Source: a candidate division SR1 bacterium
GTDB taxonomy: Bacteria > Patescibacteriota > JACMRA01
DNA: 52,573 bases
Reading direction: 5' to 3'
NCBI GenBank assembly: GCA_014377045.1
Contig: JACMQI010000031.1
Coordinates: 1 to 52,573, forward strand
Shown: in pieces, positions 34,943 to 43,838 of the stretch
How the letters are laid out: each line of letters opens with the position of its first letter
How positions within the stretch are numbered: position 1 is the stretch's first letter
Made by a program: the position numbers and the translations under genes
The notes under the pieces: generated by a model
The model's database searches: none
What the model was told of the DNA's origin: nothing
Seen by the model: the letters and a program-made list of their open reading frames with translations, nothing else

Positions 34943-37141
34943 CTAGCTTTCTCGAATCCTAAAGTAATGGTCACCTTTTTTACCTATTTTAGCATCGACT
35001 ACAAAATACCTTCTACCAAGAAACTGTATCAAGGCTTGCTTTTTCAAAAGTTTTTCTGGCCATTCTACAAATATCAGATTTGAAGTGTTTATGAGCTCTT
35101 CTTCAATCCAGTCTTTGTCTTCATCTGTGACAGCTTTAAGTCTGTGAAGATCCATATGAACGACGGATTCTATATTTGCAGTTTGACGTGTGTTGCTGTT
35201 TAACGTTACTTCATATTTTTGCATAAGAGCAAATGTTGGTGAGGTAGCGGGTTCGACAGTCTCGATGCGCTTACAAACATCTTGTACGATAGTCGTTTTG
35301 CCCGATCCCATATCTCCACGTAAGAAATAGAGTGAACAATTACCTGTCAAAATACTATCTTCGATAATATCAATGAGATGTTCGAGAGTAATTTTTTTGT
35401 TAAATGGTATTTCTAGGGTTGCTTTATCTTCGCGTTTGAAACTTGCAGGAGCAAATGTTTGCGGCATTATGCCTTCCAAAAAATCTACGAGTTTATAACT
35501 GTCAGGATGTTGACGAACTTTAGCCAACGCTACCTCTTCTATTTGACGAACACGCTCACGGGTAACGTGAAAAACCTCACCAATTTCTTCGAGAGTATGA
35601 GCTACACCAGTACCATCAAGGCCAAAACGAAGTAGGATAACTTTCTTCTCTCTAGGTTCAAGGCAGCCATCGATAATATCCATAATATAGCTACGAAGAA
35701 CTCGATTAGATGCTACATCGATAGGTGACATGGTTCGATCGTCTTCTATAGTTTCTACAACCTGAGTATCACTGTCTTCGCTATGACCTACCATAGTATC
35801 TATAGAAACTGTATCTTGGCTAATACGCTTGAAATAGTAGATAGTATCCAAGTCTACATCTAGTCTTTCTGCCATTTCGTCATCTCCTGGTTCGCGGCCA
35901 AGTTCATCGACCAAAGCACGTTTTTCTTTTTTGTATTTATTGAGTTTTTCTTCAACGTGAACTGGTAATCTAATTGGGCGACTTTGATCAGCAAGCGCAC
36001 GTCTTATGCTTTGGTCAATCCAATAAGAAGCGTAAGTAGAAAACTTATAGCCTCTACGCCAATCGAATTTTTCTACTGCGCGAAGTAGCCCTATATTTCC
36101 CTCTTGAATGAGATCAAGGAAAGCGAGGTTTCGACCCATATATTTTTTGGCACTGTGTACGATCAAACGCAAGTTGGCATTACATAATCCGAGTTTTGCA
36201 GACTGATCACCTTGCTCTATTCGTTTAGAAAGCTCTACTTCTTGATCTTTGGTAAGGAGCGGATAACGAGAAATGTCACGAATATAATTTTGGACCGCAT
36301 CGTCTTTAAGGTCTTCACCTTGAATATCTCCAGCAAGGGTGCCTTTGATTTTTTGGGACAGTTCCAATTCACGTTTGCGCATGGTGTCATCATTCTCAAG
36401 AGAGCTCCAAAGGTTGTCAAGGGTTGAATCAAATTTGATAGGTGAACCACTATCTTCACATAAATCCATGATATCCTCAACCAAAGGCACATTTTCTTCA
36501 GGCTTCGGCATTAAATATAATAGTTCATCTTCAGTAACGAACCCACGTGTCACACCTTGTTGAATAACGGAAACCACCTGAGCTTTAAACTCATCACTTT
36601 GCTTGAGAAATTCTGGATATAAAGAGCTGTCATTTTCAATAAACTTCTTTAAAGTCCTTCCTTGGTTTTTTGTCACTCTCTTTTTAGTGATTTTTTTCAT
36701 TTTAACTTTAACTCCATCGTCAGTAAGACGGTATCTTTTACTACCTCTTTGTTCTATAAGATCGTCGTTAAGAGCTGCCATTCTGTTGGTATCTGCAGTA
36801 GATATAAGATGAAGACCTAGAATACCTTTTCGAGTTACGAGCTCTTCTGGATTAGCTTTTCTAGCAAGTCGTCTTTGGCGAATACTTTCAACTACTTCTT
36901 TACTTTGCACAGGTTGCGCTTCGGGTGGATGCTCAAGCATTCTTAAGTCATGGGCTGCCTGCCTATCTTTATCAATCTGAAGGTTTTTAAAAATTTTAGT
37001 AATTTTTGGAGCCTTGACTTTATTCGTCTTGGATGAACCAATGGTAAGTCTTTTACGATTTGCAGAAGATCTCTTGATTTTTGATTCTTCGTCAGAAGTG
37101 TTTGAATTTTGTAAGGTTTGAGCTATAGTATTTTTTGACAT
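34943..37141 (-). CDS. rpoD: Primary sigma-70 factor fused to TsaE
   Basis: A protein of 732 residues in one uninterrupted frame. Residues 1-165 are a basic, probably disordered N-terminus. Residues 170-235 resemble sigma region 1.1. Residues 280-430 hold regions 1.2-3, with AVQNYIRDISRYPLLT, DLIQEGNIGLLRAVEKFDWRRG and FSTYASYWIDQSIRRA. Region 4 follows at 495-550 (TLEEIGEVFHVTRERVRQIE). From about residue 575 to the end is a complete TsaE domain: P-loop LRGDMGSGKTT, SPTFALMQKYE, HMDLHRL and EWPE. TsaE is the ATPase that drives synthesis of t6A on ANN-decoding tRNAs. No internal start is obvious, so the two are probably made as one chain. Confidence 0.95.
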   Translation of the reverse strand: MSKNTIAQTLQNSNTSDEESKIKRSSANRKRLTIGSSKTNKVKAPKITKIFKNLQIDKDRQAAHDLRMLEHPPEAQPVQSKEVVESIRQRRLARKANPEELVTRKGILGLHLISTADTNRMAALNDDLIEQRGSKRYRLTDDGVKVKMKKITKKRVTKNQGRTLKKFIENDSSLYPEFLKQSDEFKAQVVSVIQQGVTRGFVTEDELLYLMPKPEENVPLVEDIMDLCEDSGSPIKFDSTLDNLWSSLENDDTMRKRELELSQKIKGTLAGDIQGEDLKDDAVQNYIRDISRYPLLTKDQEVELSKRIEQGDQSAKLGLCNANLRLIVHSAKKYMGRNLAFLDLIQEGNIGLLRAVEKFDWRRGYKFSTYASYWIDQSIRRALADQSRPIRLPVHVEEKLNKYKKEKRALVDELGREPGDDEMAERLDVDLDTIYYFKRISQDTVSIDTMVGHSEDSDTQVVETIEDDRTMSPIDVASNRVLRSYIMDIIDGCLEPREKKVILLRFGLDGTGVAHTLEEIGEVFHVTRERVRQIEEVALAKVRQHPDSYKLVDFLEGIMPQTFAPASFKREDKATLEIPFNKKITLEHLIDIIEDSILTGNCSLYFLRGDMGSGKTTIVQDVCKRIETVEPATSPTFALMQKYEVTLNSNTRQTANIESVVHMDLHRLKAVTDEDKDWIEEELINTSNLIFVEWPEKLLKKQALIQFLGRRYFVVDAKIGKKGDHYFRIRES

Positions 37142-37334
37142 GGAGATATGTTAAAGAATTTGTGTTGTTTGAGTGGGCTTTTTTATGCTTGGAGCAACAT
37201 AAGTATAAACATGCAAATTAATGTCTACGTTATTTCAATAATAAGGGCTTTAGCAATGATTTGTATTATAAATAAAAAATGTAAAATAGTCAAATAAATA
37301 TCGCATTTGCTAGAATTAAATTTTAGGTTATCCC

Positions 37335-37363
37335 TTGACTAATTTTTATTATCTCTGTAGTAT
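37335..37363 (+). promoter_or_regulatory. Promoter of the cyclophilin gene
   Basis: TTGACT (37335-37340), a 17-nt spacer and TAGTAT (37358-37363). A TATAAT a few bases further on may be an alternative -10. Confidence 0.5.
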
Positions 37364-37395
37364 TTGATATAATAATTATACTTCATACACTATTT

Positions 37396-38292
37396 ATGCC
37401 TAAAATAAAGGAAAAAAACCTAAATACTCAATCCGTTTCAAACAGCTCTAACGATTTAGCAAACACAATATTTAGTATATTTACTTTAATTGTTCTTGGT
37501 ACTGGATTTTTGTACTATTCATATAACTTTTTTCCAAAAGTACTAGACCAAACCGAAGACGCGAAAAGCAAAAAATATGTAAAAGATTTGGAAAATCGAA
37601 AAGTAAACGAGGATCAGCGTAAATCAGATCGCCAAAAAGAAGTATTAGACAAAGATCCAGACAATCTAAAATTTGATGGTGCGGCAGTAGACATGAAAAC
37701 AAATTTTGGTAGTCTAAAAATAGACCTTAAATATGCAGCTGCTCCAAAAACAGTTGAAAGCTTTGTAAGATTAACTTCAAGAAAATATTTTGATAAACTT
37801 GATTTTCACAGATATGTAAAGGGTGATAACTTTAGTATTATACAGGGTGGAGATCCAAAAGGTACAGGTACAGGTGGTGAAAGTGCATTTGGCACGCCAC
37901 TACCGGATGAGATATGGAAAGTAGCTCCAATTAAAGCAGAGGATAAAAGTGGACTAATCACAAATAATCCAGAATTTATTGACGCTAGTTTGTATCCAAA
38001 TTTCGACAAAGAAAAAGGTACTGTCACATATAAAAAAGGAACAATCATCATGGCCAATAGTGGTCCAAATACTGGAGGTAGTCAGTTTTTTATTACACTA
38101 AATGACACTGTACTTCCCGCAGCGTATACTACTTTTGGAATAATACGTGAGGAAAGTTTTGCTACTTTAGATAAGGTCTACAAAGATGTAGGAGTGATAG
38201 AAAAAAATCAAGGCACTCAAGGCTACGAAAGTACGACTAAGGATGGGCAACCTGATAAGGAGCTTTATATCGAAACAGTACGAATAATATAA
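37396..38292 (+). CDS. Membrane-anchored cyclophilin-type peptidyl-prolyl isomerase
   Basis: A protein of 298 residues: membrane anchor at about 25-47, a Lys/Asp-rich linker, then a cyclophilin domain (about 92-298) with FHRYVKGDNFSIIQGGDPKG, ANSGPNTGGSQFFITL and the closing AYTTFGII. It would act on proline bonds of secreted or surface proteins, alongside the FKBP at 25.4 kb. A 40-residue insertion between the GGDPKGTGTGG and GTIIMANSG parts is longer than in minimal cyclophilins. It is followed 34 nt later by the AlaRS gene. Confidence 0.93.
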   Translation: MPKIKEKNLNTQSVSNSSNDLANTIFSIFTLIVLGTGFLYYSYNFFPKVLDQTEDAKSKKYVKDLENRKVNEDQRKSDRQKEVLDKDPDNLKFDGAAVDMKTNFGSLKIDLKYAAAPKTVESFVRLTSRKYFDKLDFHRYVKGDNFSIIQGGDPKGTGTGGESAFGTPLPDEIWKVAPIKAEDKSGLITNNPEFIDASLYPNFDKEKGTVTYKKGTIIMANSGPNTGGSQFFITLNDTVLPAAYTTFGIIREESFATLDKVYKDVGVIEKNQGTQGYESTTKDGQPDKELYIETVRII

Positions 38293-38326
38293 CACTTTAT
38301 AAAAGATAAGCGATCAAATTTATTAT

Positions 38327-39229
38327 ATGGATTCCAAAACATTGCGACAAAAATATTTGGATTTTATGGCCGAAAAAGGTCATGTCATTGTACCTTCTAG
38401 CAGTTTAGTACCGAAAGAAGATCCAACTGTACTTTTTACCACCGCTGGAATGCAACCGATGATACCGTATTTAACTGGCCAGGATCACCCACTAGGTACA
38501 CGTATAGCTGATAGCCAAAAATGTTTACGTACAGATGACATAGAAGAAGTAGGAGACAATAGGCATTTGACGATGTTCGAGATGCTCGGAAATTGGAGTC
38601 TTGGAGATTATTTTAAGGAAGAAATGATAGGCTGGACATTTGAATTTTTAACTCACAAAAAGTGGCTTGCATTAGACCCAAAAAGATTATTTGTAACTGT
38701 TTATAAGGGTAGTGAAAATGCAAATGCTGATGAAGAAGCTGTTGTGATGTGGGAAAAAGTGTTTGATGAGGCTGGTGTAAGTGCAAATGTTGGCACTGAG
38801 TATGATTTTGCTAATCTCAATGCCATAGGAAATTATCTTTATCGAATTACTCGTAGAAGTGGAAAAGATAATTGGTGGGGATTACCTTATAAAGGACCGT
38901 GTGGTCCATGTAGTGAAGTATATTATTTGCTTGATAAACATCCTGTAGATTTTCAGGAAAGCCTATTTCCAAACATGACAAATGATGCAATAGAAAATTT
39001 TATAGAAAACGAGATAGTTGAAATCTGGAATAATGTATTCATGCAATATGAGGGTGAAAAAACTGATAAAAAAGAACCTAAAAATCTTACTCCTCTTGCT
39101 AAAAACAATATCGATACAGGTGCGGGATTTGAAAGACTTTTGACTATAGTTAACAAATTAGAAAGTCCTTTTGAAAGCGATGTACTAAAGCCAATTGTAG
39201 ATGTTGTCAAGAAATATCGAACAAAATAA
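38327..39229 (+). CDS. alaS: Alanyl-tRNA synthetase, catalytic domain only
   Basis: The class II aminoacylation core of AlaRS: residues 1-60 with FMAEKGHVIVPSSSLVP and FTTAGMQPMIPYL, then motif 2 (MFEMLGNWSLGDYFKEE), GPCGPCSEVYY near residue 190, and motif 3 (DTGAGFERLL near residue 265). The protein stops at 300 residues with TAA, whereas AlaRS normally has about 870 residues with tRNA-recognition, editing and C-Ala domains. The downstream sequence has no continuation in any frame. Either the remaining part is encoded elsewhere (as in the split AlaRS of Nanoarchaeum equitans) or this is a paralogue beside a full-length gene. Confidence 0.9.
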   Translation: MDSKTLRQKYLDFMAEKGHVIVPSSSLVPKEDPTVLFTTAGMQPMIPYLTGQDHPLGTRIADSQKCLRTDDIEEVGDNRHLTMFEMLGNWSLGDYFKEEMIGWTFEFLTHKKWLALDPKRLFVTVYKGSENANADEEAVVMWEKVFDEAGVSANVGTEYDFANLNAIGNYLYRITRRSGKDNWWGLPYKGPCGPCSEVYYLLDKHPVDFQESLFPNMTNDAIENFIENEIVEIWNNVFMQYEGEKTDKKEPKNLTPLAKNNIDTGAGFERLLTIVNKLESPFESDVLKPIVDVVKKYRTK

Positions 39230-39314
39230 GTTAGCTATGCATTGAGAGATTTTGTTATTACATAAGTATATTACTTTGCTTATAATCAACGGGTTGGCTT
39301 TCCTACAAAATATA

Positions 39315-39350
39315 AATAAAAAAAGGAGCCTGCTTTATAGTGCCTGCTCC
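39315..39350 (-). terminator. Terminator of the 39376-39762 gene
   Basis: On the minus strand a GGAGC/GCTCC stem is followed by seven T. The same hairpin may also stop transcripts from the alaS side. Confidence 0.7.
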
Positions 39351-39375
39351 TATATATTTATGTTAGACTTGAAAA

Positions 39376-39762
39376 TTAGTGATCGTTCCAAGCGTGCCAC
39401 TGTGTTTTATTGACTTTTGGCTGAACTTCTAGATTTATGTCTTGAAACTTTCCATTTATAGTTATATGAAAAGCTTTTAAATAAACACTAATTGTCAATA
39501 CTTTTGATTCATCGCCAGCATTAGAAATATTGTATTCAAAAGATAGTGGAGTAGTATTACAATTGCTTAGAAAAATATCTAGTTCTTTATATGAAATTAC
39601 ATCATCAATAGATATAGATAGACTACTATCTTGGTTGTGTTGTATAATCAAACTATGAATGTTTTTAGCATCTTGAATCCTTAAGAATCCTTCGCTTTTA
39701 CATTGGAGTTTAGTCGATTCGATAAATGTATTTTGTTGCATTACTTTATGCCTCAATATCAA
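39376..39762 (-). CDS. Hypothetical protein, 128 residues
   Basis: A soluble, probably beta-rich protein (LSISIDDVISY, LTISVYLKAFHITING) without signal peptide or known motif. It contains SKVLTISVYLK and ends with HAWNDH. A good terminator follows directly downstream, which supports expression. It stands alone. Confidence 0.65.
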   Translation of the reverse strand: MILRHKVMQQNTFIESTKLQCKSEGFLRIQDAKNIHSLIIQHNQDSSLSISIDDVISYKELDIFLSNCNTTPLSFEYNISNAGDESKVLTISVYLKAFHITINGKFQDINLEVQPKVNKTQWHAWNDH

Positions 39763-39935
39763 CTAAAACAATATCAGTTTTATTACTATAACTGTCAAGA
39801 TAATTTGAAGCCTATATCTTTCTAAGGCATTTATACCTTGACAGATTACTAGTATATTATTTATACTTTTAACACATATTGTTTTACAGTAAATACAGAA
39901 AGATTTTTATAATCTTTATATACCTGGTACAAGTG

Positions 39936-39965
39936 TTGACATACTTTTAGCAGACTGAGTATAAA
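39936..39965 (+). promoter_or_regulatory. Promoter of the fasciclin-domain gene
   Basis: TTGACA (39936-39941), an 18-nt spacer and TATAAA (39960-39965). Confidence 0.6.
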
Positions 39966-40018
39966 CTACATTCTTAATTTTATAAAGTATATATTTCAAA
40001 TTTATTCAATTTATTATT

Positions 40019-40471
40019 ATGGCTAGTTCAAATTCACAAAATATCGTACAAATCGCTAGTAGCGATAATACATTTTCTACACTTGTTGCAGCTGTTAAAG
40101 CTGCAGGGTTAGTAGAAACACTTTCAAGCACAGGTCCATTCACGTTATTAGCACCAAATAACGAAGCTTTTAGTAAAATCCCCAGTGAAGTTTTAAACAA
40201 GCTGTTACTACCTATAAATAAGGAAGTGCTTGTAAAGATTTTAACCTATCACGTGATTTCAGGTGAAGTTGATTCATCTGCTATCATTACTATGGATTCA
40301 GCTGACACTGTGGAGGGTTCAAGTATTACGATTGCAACAAATGGAAGTACTGTTGTATTGAATGGAAATACAAAAGTTCTAAAAGCTGATATTATGGCTT
40401 CAAATGGTATTATACATTGTATTGATTCGGTGCTGATACCATCAGGGCTAGATCTATCAACCTTAAAATAA
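40019..40471 (+). CDS. Fasciclin (FAS1) domain protein without signal peptide
   Basis: A single FAS1 domain of about 135 residues: FSTLVAAVKAAGLVETL, then PFTLLAPNNEAFSKIP (the H1 region), ILTYHVISGEV (the conserved YH) and ADIMASNGIIHCIDSVLIP (the H2 region). FAS1 proteins usually mediate adhesion and are secreted, but this one has no signal peptide or anchor. Known small bacterial FAS1 proteins share this form. It has its own promoter and terminator. Confidence 0.93.
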   Translation: MASSNSQNIVQIASSDNTFSTLVAAVKAAGLVETLSSTGPFTLLAPNNEAFSKIPSEVLNKLLLPINKEVLVKILTYHVISGEVDSSAIITMDSADTVEGSSITIATNGSTVVLNGNTKVLKADIMASNGIIHCIDSVLIPSGLDLSTLK

Positions 40472-40501
40472 TAGTCTACATTTTTAAAAAATCTATATAC
40501 T

Positions 40502-40530
40502 CCTTGCCCTAAAAAGCAGGGGGTTATATT
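40502..40530 (+). terminator. Terminator-like hairpin after the FAS1 gene
   Basis: Stem CCTTGC/GCAGGG with one G-T pair, an 8-nt loop, followed by GGTTATATTTTA. The T run is imperfect. Confidence 0.4.
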
Positions 40531-40534
40531 TTAT

Positions 40535-40562
40535 AAAAAAAAGCCTCTTTACATCAAAGAGG
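40535..40562 (-). terminator. Terminator of the 40583-40858 gene
   Basis: On the minus strand, CCTCTTT/AAAGAGG with a 5-nt loop is followed by C and eight T. Confidence 0.85.
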
Positions 40563-40582
40563 TATGTTAACAAGTCCAAGCT

Positions 40583-40858
40583 TTATTCTTCTATATAACT
40601 CCAATCGATATAATTGGTTATAATATTTACAGGGTGTAAGCACTCACCATTTTCATCATAACTTGCATCCCAATCGTCATGACGTGGATTTGGATCACCA
40701 ACACGCTTATTTTGCGCGTAATATTTTGGATCATCATAGAGATAGTTATAATCTGGCTCAAAAATACAGCCTTTTGCATTTTTATACAAGTGGAGTTTTT
40801 CAGTTTCCTCGGAAGTAAGTGCTGGAATTAAAACGATCTCATCGTCTAATATTTCCAT
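40583..40858 (-). CDS. Hypothetical acidic protein, 91 residues
   Basis: A small acidic protein rich in Tyr, Asp and Asn (PDYNYLYDDPKYY, RHDDWDASYDENGEC) and ending in WSYIEE. It shows no membrane segment. It has a perfect-spacing promoter upstream and a strong terminator downstream, so it is expressed as a single gene. I chose the ATG at 40858; another in-frame start lies at 40870. No function is recognised. Confidence 0.7.
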   Translation of the reverse strand: MEILDDEIVLIPALTSEETEKLHLYKNAKGCIFEPDYNYLYDDPKYYAQNKRVGDPNPRHDDWDASYDENGECLHPVNIITNYIDWSYIEE

Positions 40859-40892
40859 GATAAATAACAATAATGCTTTAGTTAACTAATAA

Positions 40893-40921
40893 ATTTTAGC
40901 TTAAAAACAAACTATTGTCAA
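40893..40921 (-). promoter_or_regulatory. Promoter of the 40583-40858 gene
   Basis: On the minus strand: TTGACA (40921-40916), a 17-nt spacer and TAAAAT (40898-40893). Confidence 0.65.
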
Positions 40922-41034
40922 ATACTATTTTAAGAAATAATTTTTTAAAATAGGACAAAATCAATATTTATAATATAATTCTTGCATCTGCAATTTGTAT
41001 CCATAAAATTTAAATCTTATGAGTGGAACGTGAT

Positions 41035-41301
41035 TTATTTTTTGTTAATTTTTTTTAATATCGCATATTCTTCATTATTATTTCTAGCAAAATAAGTATT
41101 TTGAGGAATAGAAACAATCCGATATTGAACCTTAATTTCATTATCCTTTTCTTTAGTGTTTATATCATCAAGCTCGTCTGGATTAAGCTCAAAGCCTATC
41201 TTAGAAAAGCAACGTAGTCTCTAAAATTTAGATTGAGTATCTTTTTTATTTATTTTACTATTATATTTCTTAACTGCTGTGACTAGAATAAACATTTTCA
41301 T
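41035..41301 (-). pseudogene. Probable pseudogene of a small protein, in-frame TAG
   Basis: Reading through one TAG (codon 27, 41221-41223) gives an 88-residue frame from the ATG at 41301 to the TAA at 41035. The second part (FSKIGFELNPDELDDINTK, then VQYRIVSIPQNTYFARN) has normal protein composition. It lies in an otherwise gene-free 590-bp gap, so it looks like a recently inactivated gene. No homologous family is recognised. Confidence 0.4.
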
Positions 41302-41401
41302 TGCATTTAAACATATTAATACTTTTGCATCATCATTTTAGCTTAAAATTTTGTCAATTTTTGAGTTTCTTAGATACTATCTATGTATTTTAGTTTAAAA
41401 T

Positions 41402-41438
41402 AAAAAATACCCACCTATCAATGTTATTTTAGTGGGTA
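41402..41438 (-). terminator. Terminator of the 41455-41886 gene
   Basis: On the minus strand a seven-pair stem TACCCAC/GTGGGTA with a 17-nt AT-rich loop, followed by TTTTTTA. Confidence 0.6.
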
Positions 41439-41454
41439 ATTTATTTTGATAAAA

Positions 41455-41886
41455 TTAAGACTCTATATATGCAAGTTGTTTATTCGTAAGCTCTAAAGAG
41501 TTAAATAGTATTTGTAACTCCATAGCTACTTCTGATTTATCACAGCAATTTTGATTTTTTATGAGAAAATATATCAGTGAACAAATACCTGATGAATAAC
41601 AATCTAAAAATGGATACTGAGTTCCAGCATCAATAAGTTGGTTTAAAACATATGTAACTATCATATTTTTTGAAAGACTCACTTGACGTAGTTTTATCAC
41701 CGTAATAGGTTGGAAAACCCAGTAATTTAATCCTGAATTTTCTTGCTCAAAATTATCAAATAATACTTTAAATGTTTCAAAGATACAAAAATCCATACAT
41801 AATTGAAATAAAGTTCTATATTGTTCAGTGGTGAAGCCTTTTTTCTTAAATTTTTCATCCAAACTTAATTGATCAAAATTTTTCAT
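41455..41886 (-). CDS. Hypothetical helical protein, 143 residues
   Basis: A soluble, mostly helical protein with many Phe, Leu and Cys (LCMDFCIFETFKVLFDNF, NQNCCDKSEVAMELQ). No signal peptide or known motif. Terminator directly downstream. It is separated by 70 nt from the ABC-F gene on the same strand, so they may share transcription. Function unknown. Confidence 0.65.
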   Translation of the reverse strand: MKNFDQLSLDEKFKKKGFTTEQYRTLFQLCMDFCIFETFKVLFDNFEQENSGLNYWVFQPITVIKLRQVSLSKNMIVTYVLNQLIDAGTQYPFLDCYSSGICSLIYFLIKNQNCCDKSEVAMELQILFNSLELTNKQLAYIES

Positions 41887-41956
41887 GCGTTATTTCTTCA
41901 AAAAAAACTATCTGGTTAGTATTATAGTTATAGGTCTTTGTCAAACTAATTTATTA

Positions 41957-43693
41957 TTAGCTCAACTCTTCAATTTCACTTGTAATATTGAGCCAGAGGG
42001 CTTCCTGCTTAGCTAATTCTACTTCGTTGTCGGAGTCAATTTCTTTGAGATTTTGAATCTTACGATCAACTTTTTTAAGATCTTTTTGAAGTTCGTAAAG
42101 TCTTATTCTTTGTTGTTTATCAAGAGCTTTTACAGGTTTATTTATACTTTTGGCTACAGTTATAATTTCATCATTTGATTTTTCATTTGCATCACTTTCA
42201 GCTTGCTGTTCTTTTTGCCACACATAGTCCTCATATGAACCAAGTACGCGGCGCACATTTCCTCCTCCCACTTCCCATATCTCACTAGCAAGAAGATTTA
42301 CAAAAGTTCGATCATGACTAACTACAAAGACAGTTCCATTAAATTCTCCAAGCGCAGCTCCCATTGCCTCTACAGTCTCAAAGTCCAAATGATTAGTCGG
42401 CTCATCTAACAGAAGTACATCAGATTTAGATAAAAACATTCCAGCAAGACAAAGACGAGCTTTTTCTCCTCCAGAAAGGACTTCCACACGTTTTTGAGTA
42501 TCAGATTTTTTAAATAAAAAGTTACCCATCATCATAAATATCACGCTGTCGTTAAGTTCTGGACTTGCAACTCTCCTTAAGTATTGCTCCACACTTTCTT
42601 TTGGGTCGAGAGCAAGATGTACATGCTGTGCGTAGTAGGCTATTTTGAGATCGGGTGACCACCGAAGTGAACCAGCTACGGTATCTAATGTGCCTGCCAG
42701 CGTTTTGAGAAGAGTAGATTTACCTTGTCCATTATCTCCCAAAATAGCTACTTTTTTACCTTTTTCTACGTCAAGCCTGATACCTGTCGCGATAGTTTTA
42801 TCTGGATAACCGATACTTAAATCAGCTATAGATAGACCAACTCCGCTTCGAGTAAGAGTAGGGGGGATGACCATGCGAACAGTGCTTAAAGCATTTGCAA
42901 TACCTATTTTTTTGGTATCTAACCTATCGATTTGCTTCATCTTGCTTTGGGCTGACTTTGCCATACTTGCTTTAGACCCGAAACGATCTACAAAAGTTTG
43001 GAGCTGTTTTTGTTTTAATTCAATATTTTTATTTACAGAGGCGGCTAGGGATTTCTGCTCTTCTTTAAATTCTAAATACTGCTCTAATGGTTCGGGATGT
43101 AGCACTATCTTGCCGTGTTCGACCTCCATAGTACTGGTACAAGTTTTCTTGATGAATTCCCTATCATGAGTAATACATAAAAATCCACCTTTAAACGTCT
43201 TTAAAAAGTTTTCAAGTAAGATGAGAGTTGAAAGATCGAGATAGTTGGTAGGCTCATCTAAAAGCAAAAGATTTGGGTCAAAAAGTAAAGTAGAAGTGAG
43301 TTTGACACGCATTTGATAACCACCTGACAAGTCACCAATTTTTTTGGTTAGCATATCGCCTTTTAACTGAAATTGAGCAGCTACTTTAGCACAGTCCCAC
43401 TCTGGTGCTCCAGTATAACGCTCTAAAAATCCCATTACTGTTTCATCAGGTGTAAACGGATCAACCTGCGGAATATAACCCAGTCGAAGTTCAGGCATAT
43501 GCACTATCTCACCTTTATCCATTTCCTCAACATCCATTATCATCTTAAATAGGGTACTTTTACCAGCTCCATTACGGCCTATAACACCAATTTTCTGCTT
43601 TTCGTTTATTGATACACTTGCGTCTTCAAAGATGATTTTTTCACCATAGTTTTTGTGCACTTCACGTACTTGGAGTAAGAGTTGGTTAGCCAT
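41957..43693 (-). CDS. ABC-F family ATPase (ribosome-associated)
   Basis: Two ABC ATPase domains in one chain and no membrane segment. Domain 1 (about 1-215) has GRNGAGKS, LSGGYQMRV and LLLDEPTNYLD. The linker (about 230-290) is helical and basic, the P-site tRNA interaction motif of the family. Domain 2 (about 295-500) has GDNGQGKS, LSGGEKARL and LLLDEPTNHLD. A C-terminal coiled coil (about 510-578) resembles Uup. ABC-F proteins resolve stalled ribosomes or protect them from antibiotics; the subgroup is closer to housekeeping factors than to resistance genes (inference). I chose the ATG at 43693 (MANQLLLQ). Confidence 0.95.
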   Translation of the reverse strand: MANQLLLQVREVHKNYGEKIIFEDASVSINEKQKIGVIGRNGAGKSTLFKMIMDVEEMDKGEIVHMPELRLGYIPQVDPFTPDETVMGFLERYTGAPEWDCAKVAAQFQLKGDMLTKKIGDLSGGYQMRVKLTSTLLFDPNLLLLDEPTNYLDLSTLILLENFLKTFKGGFLCITHDREFIKKTCTSTMEVEHGKIVLHPEPLEQYLEFKEEQKSLAASVNKNIELKQKQLQTFVDRFGSKASMAKSAQSKMKQIDRLDTKKIGIANALSTVRMVIPPTLTRSGVGLSIADLSIGYPDKTIATGIRLDVEKGKKVAILGDNGQGKSTLLKTLAGTLDTVAGSLRWSPDLKIAYYAQHVHLALDPKESVEQYLRRVASPELNDSVIFMMMGNFLFKKSDTQKRVEVLSGGEKARLCLAGMFLSKSDVLLLDEPTNHLDFETVEAMGAALGEFNGTVFVVSHDRTFVNLLASEIWEVGGGNVRRVLGSYEDYVWQKEQQAESDANEKSNDEIITVAKSINKPVKALDKQQRIRLYELQKDLKKVDRKIQNLKEIDSDNEVELAKQEALWLNITSEIEELS

Positions 43694-43749
43694 AATATGA
43701 TATTTCATCTAAAAATGGCATATTTAAGGAGTTGTGTCAAATAGGTATA

Positions 43750-43776
43750 AAAAAAGTCCTCACTGTTTTAGTGAGG
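43750..43776 (-). terminator. Terminator of the 43839-44093 gene
   Basis: On the minus strand, CCTCAC/GTGAGG with a 7-nt loop is followed by ACTTTTTTT. It also insulates the ABC-F gene from upstream transcription. Confidence 0.75.
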
Positions 43777-43838
43777 AAGTGGGTTTAGTTAGTTTGTCTA
43801 TCCCAGTAACTGTCATAAGCTATTTCAATACCAACTTT

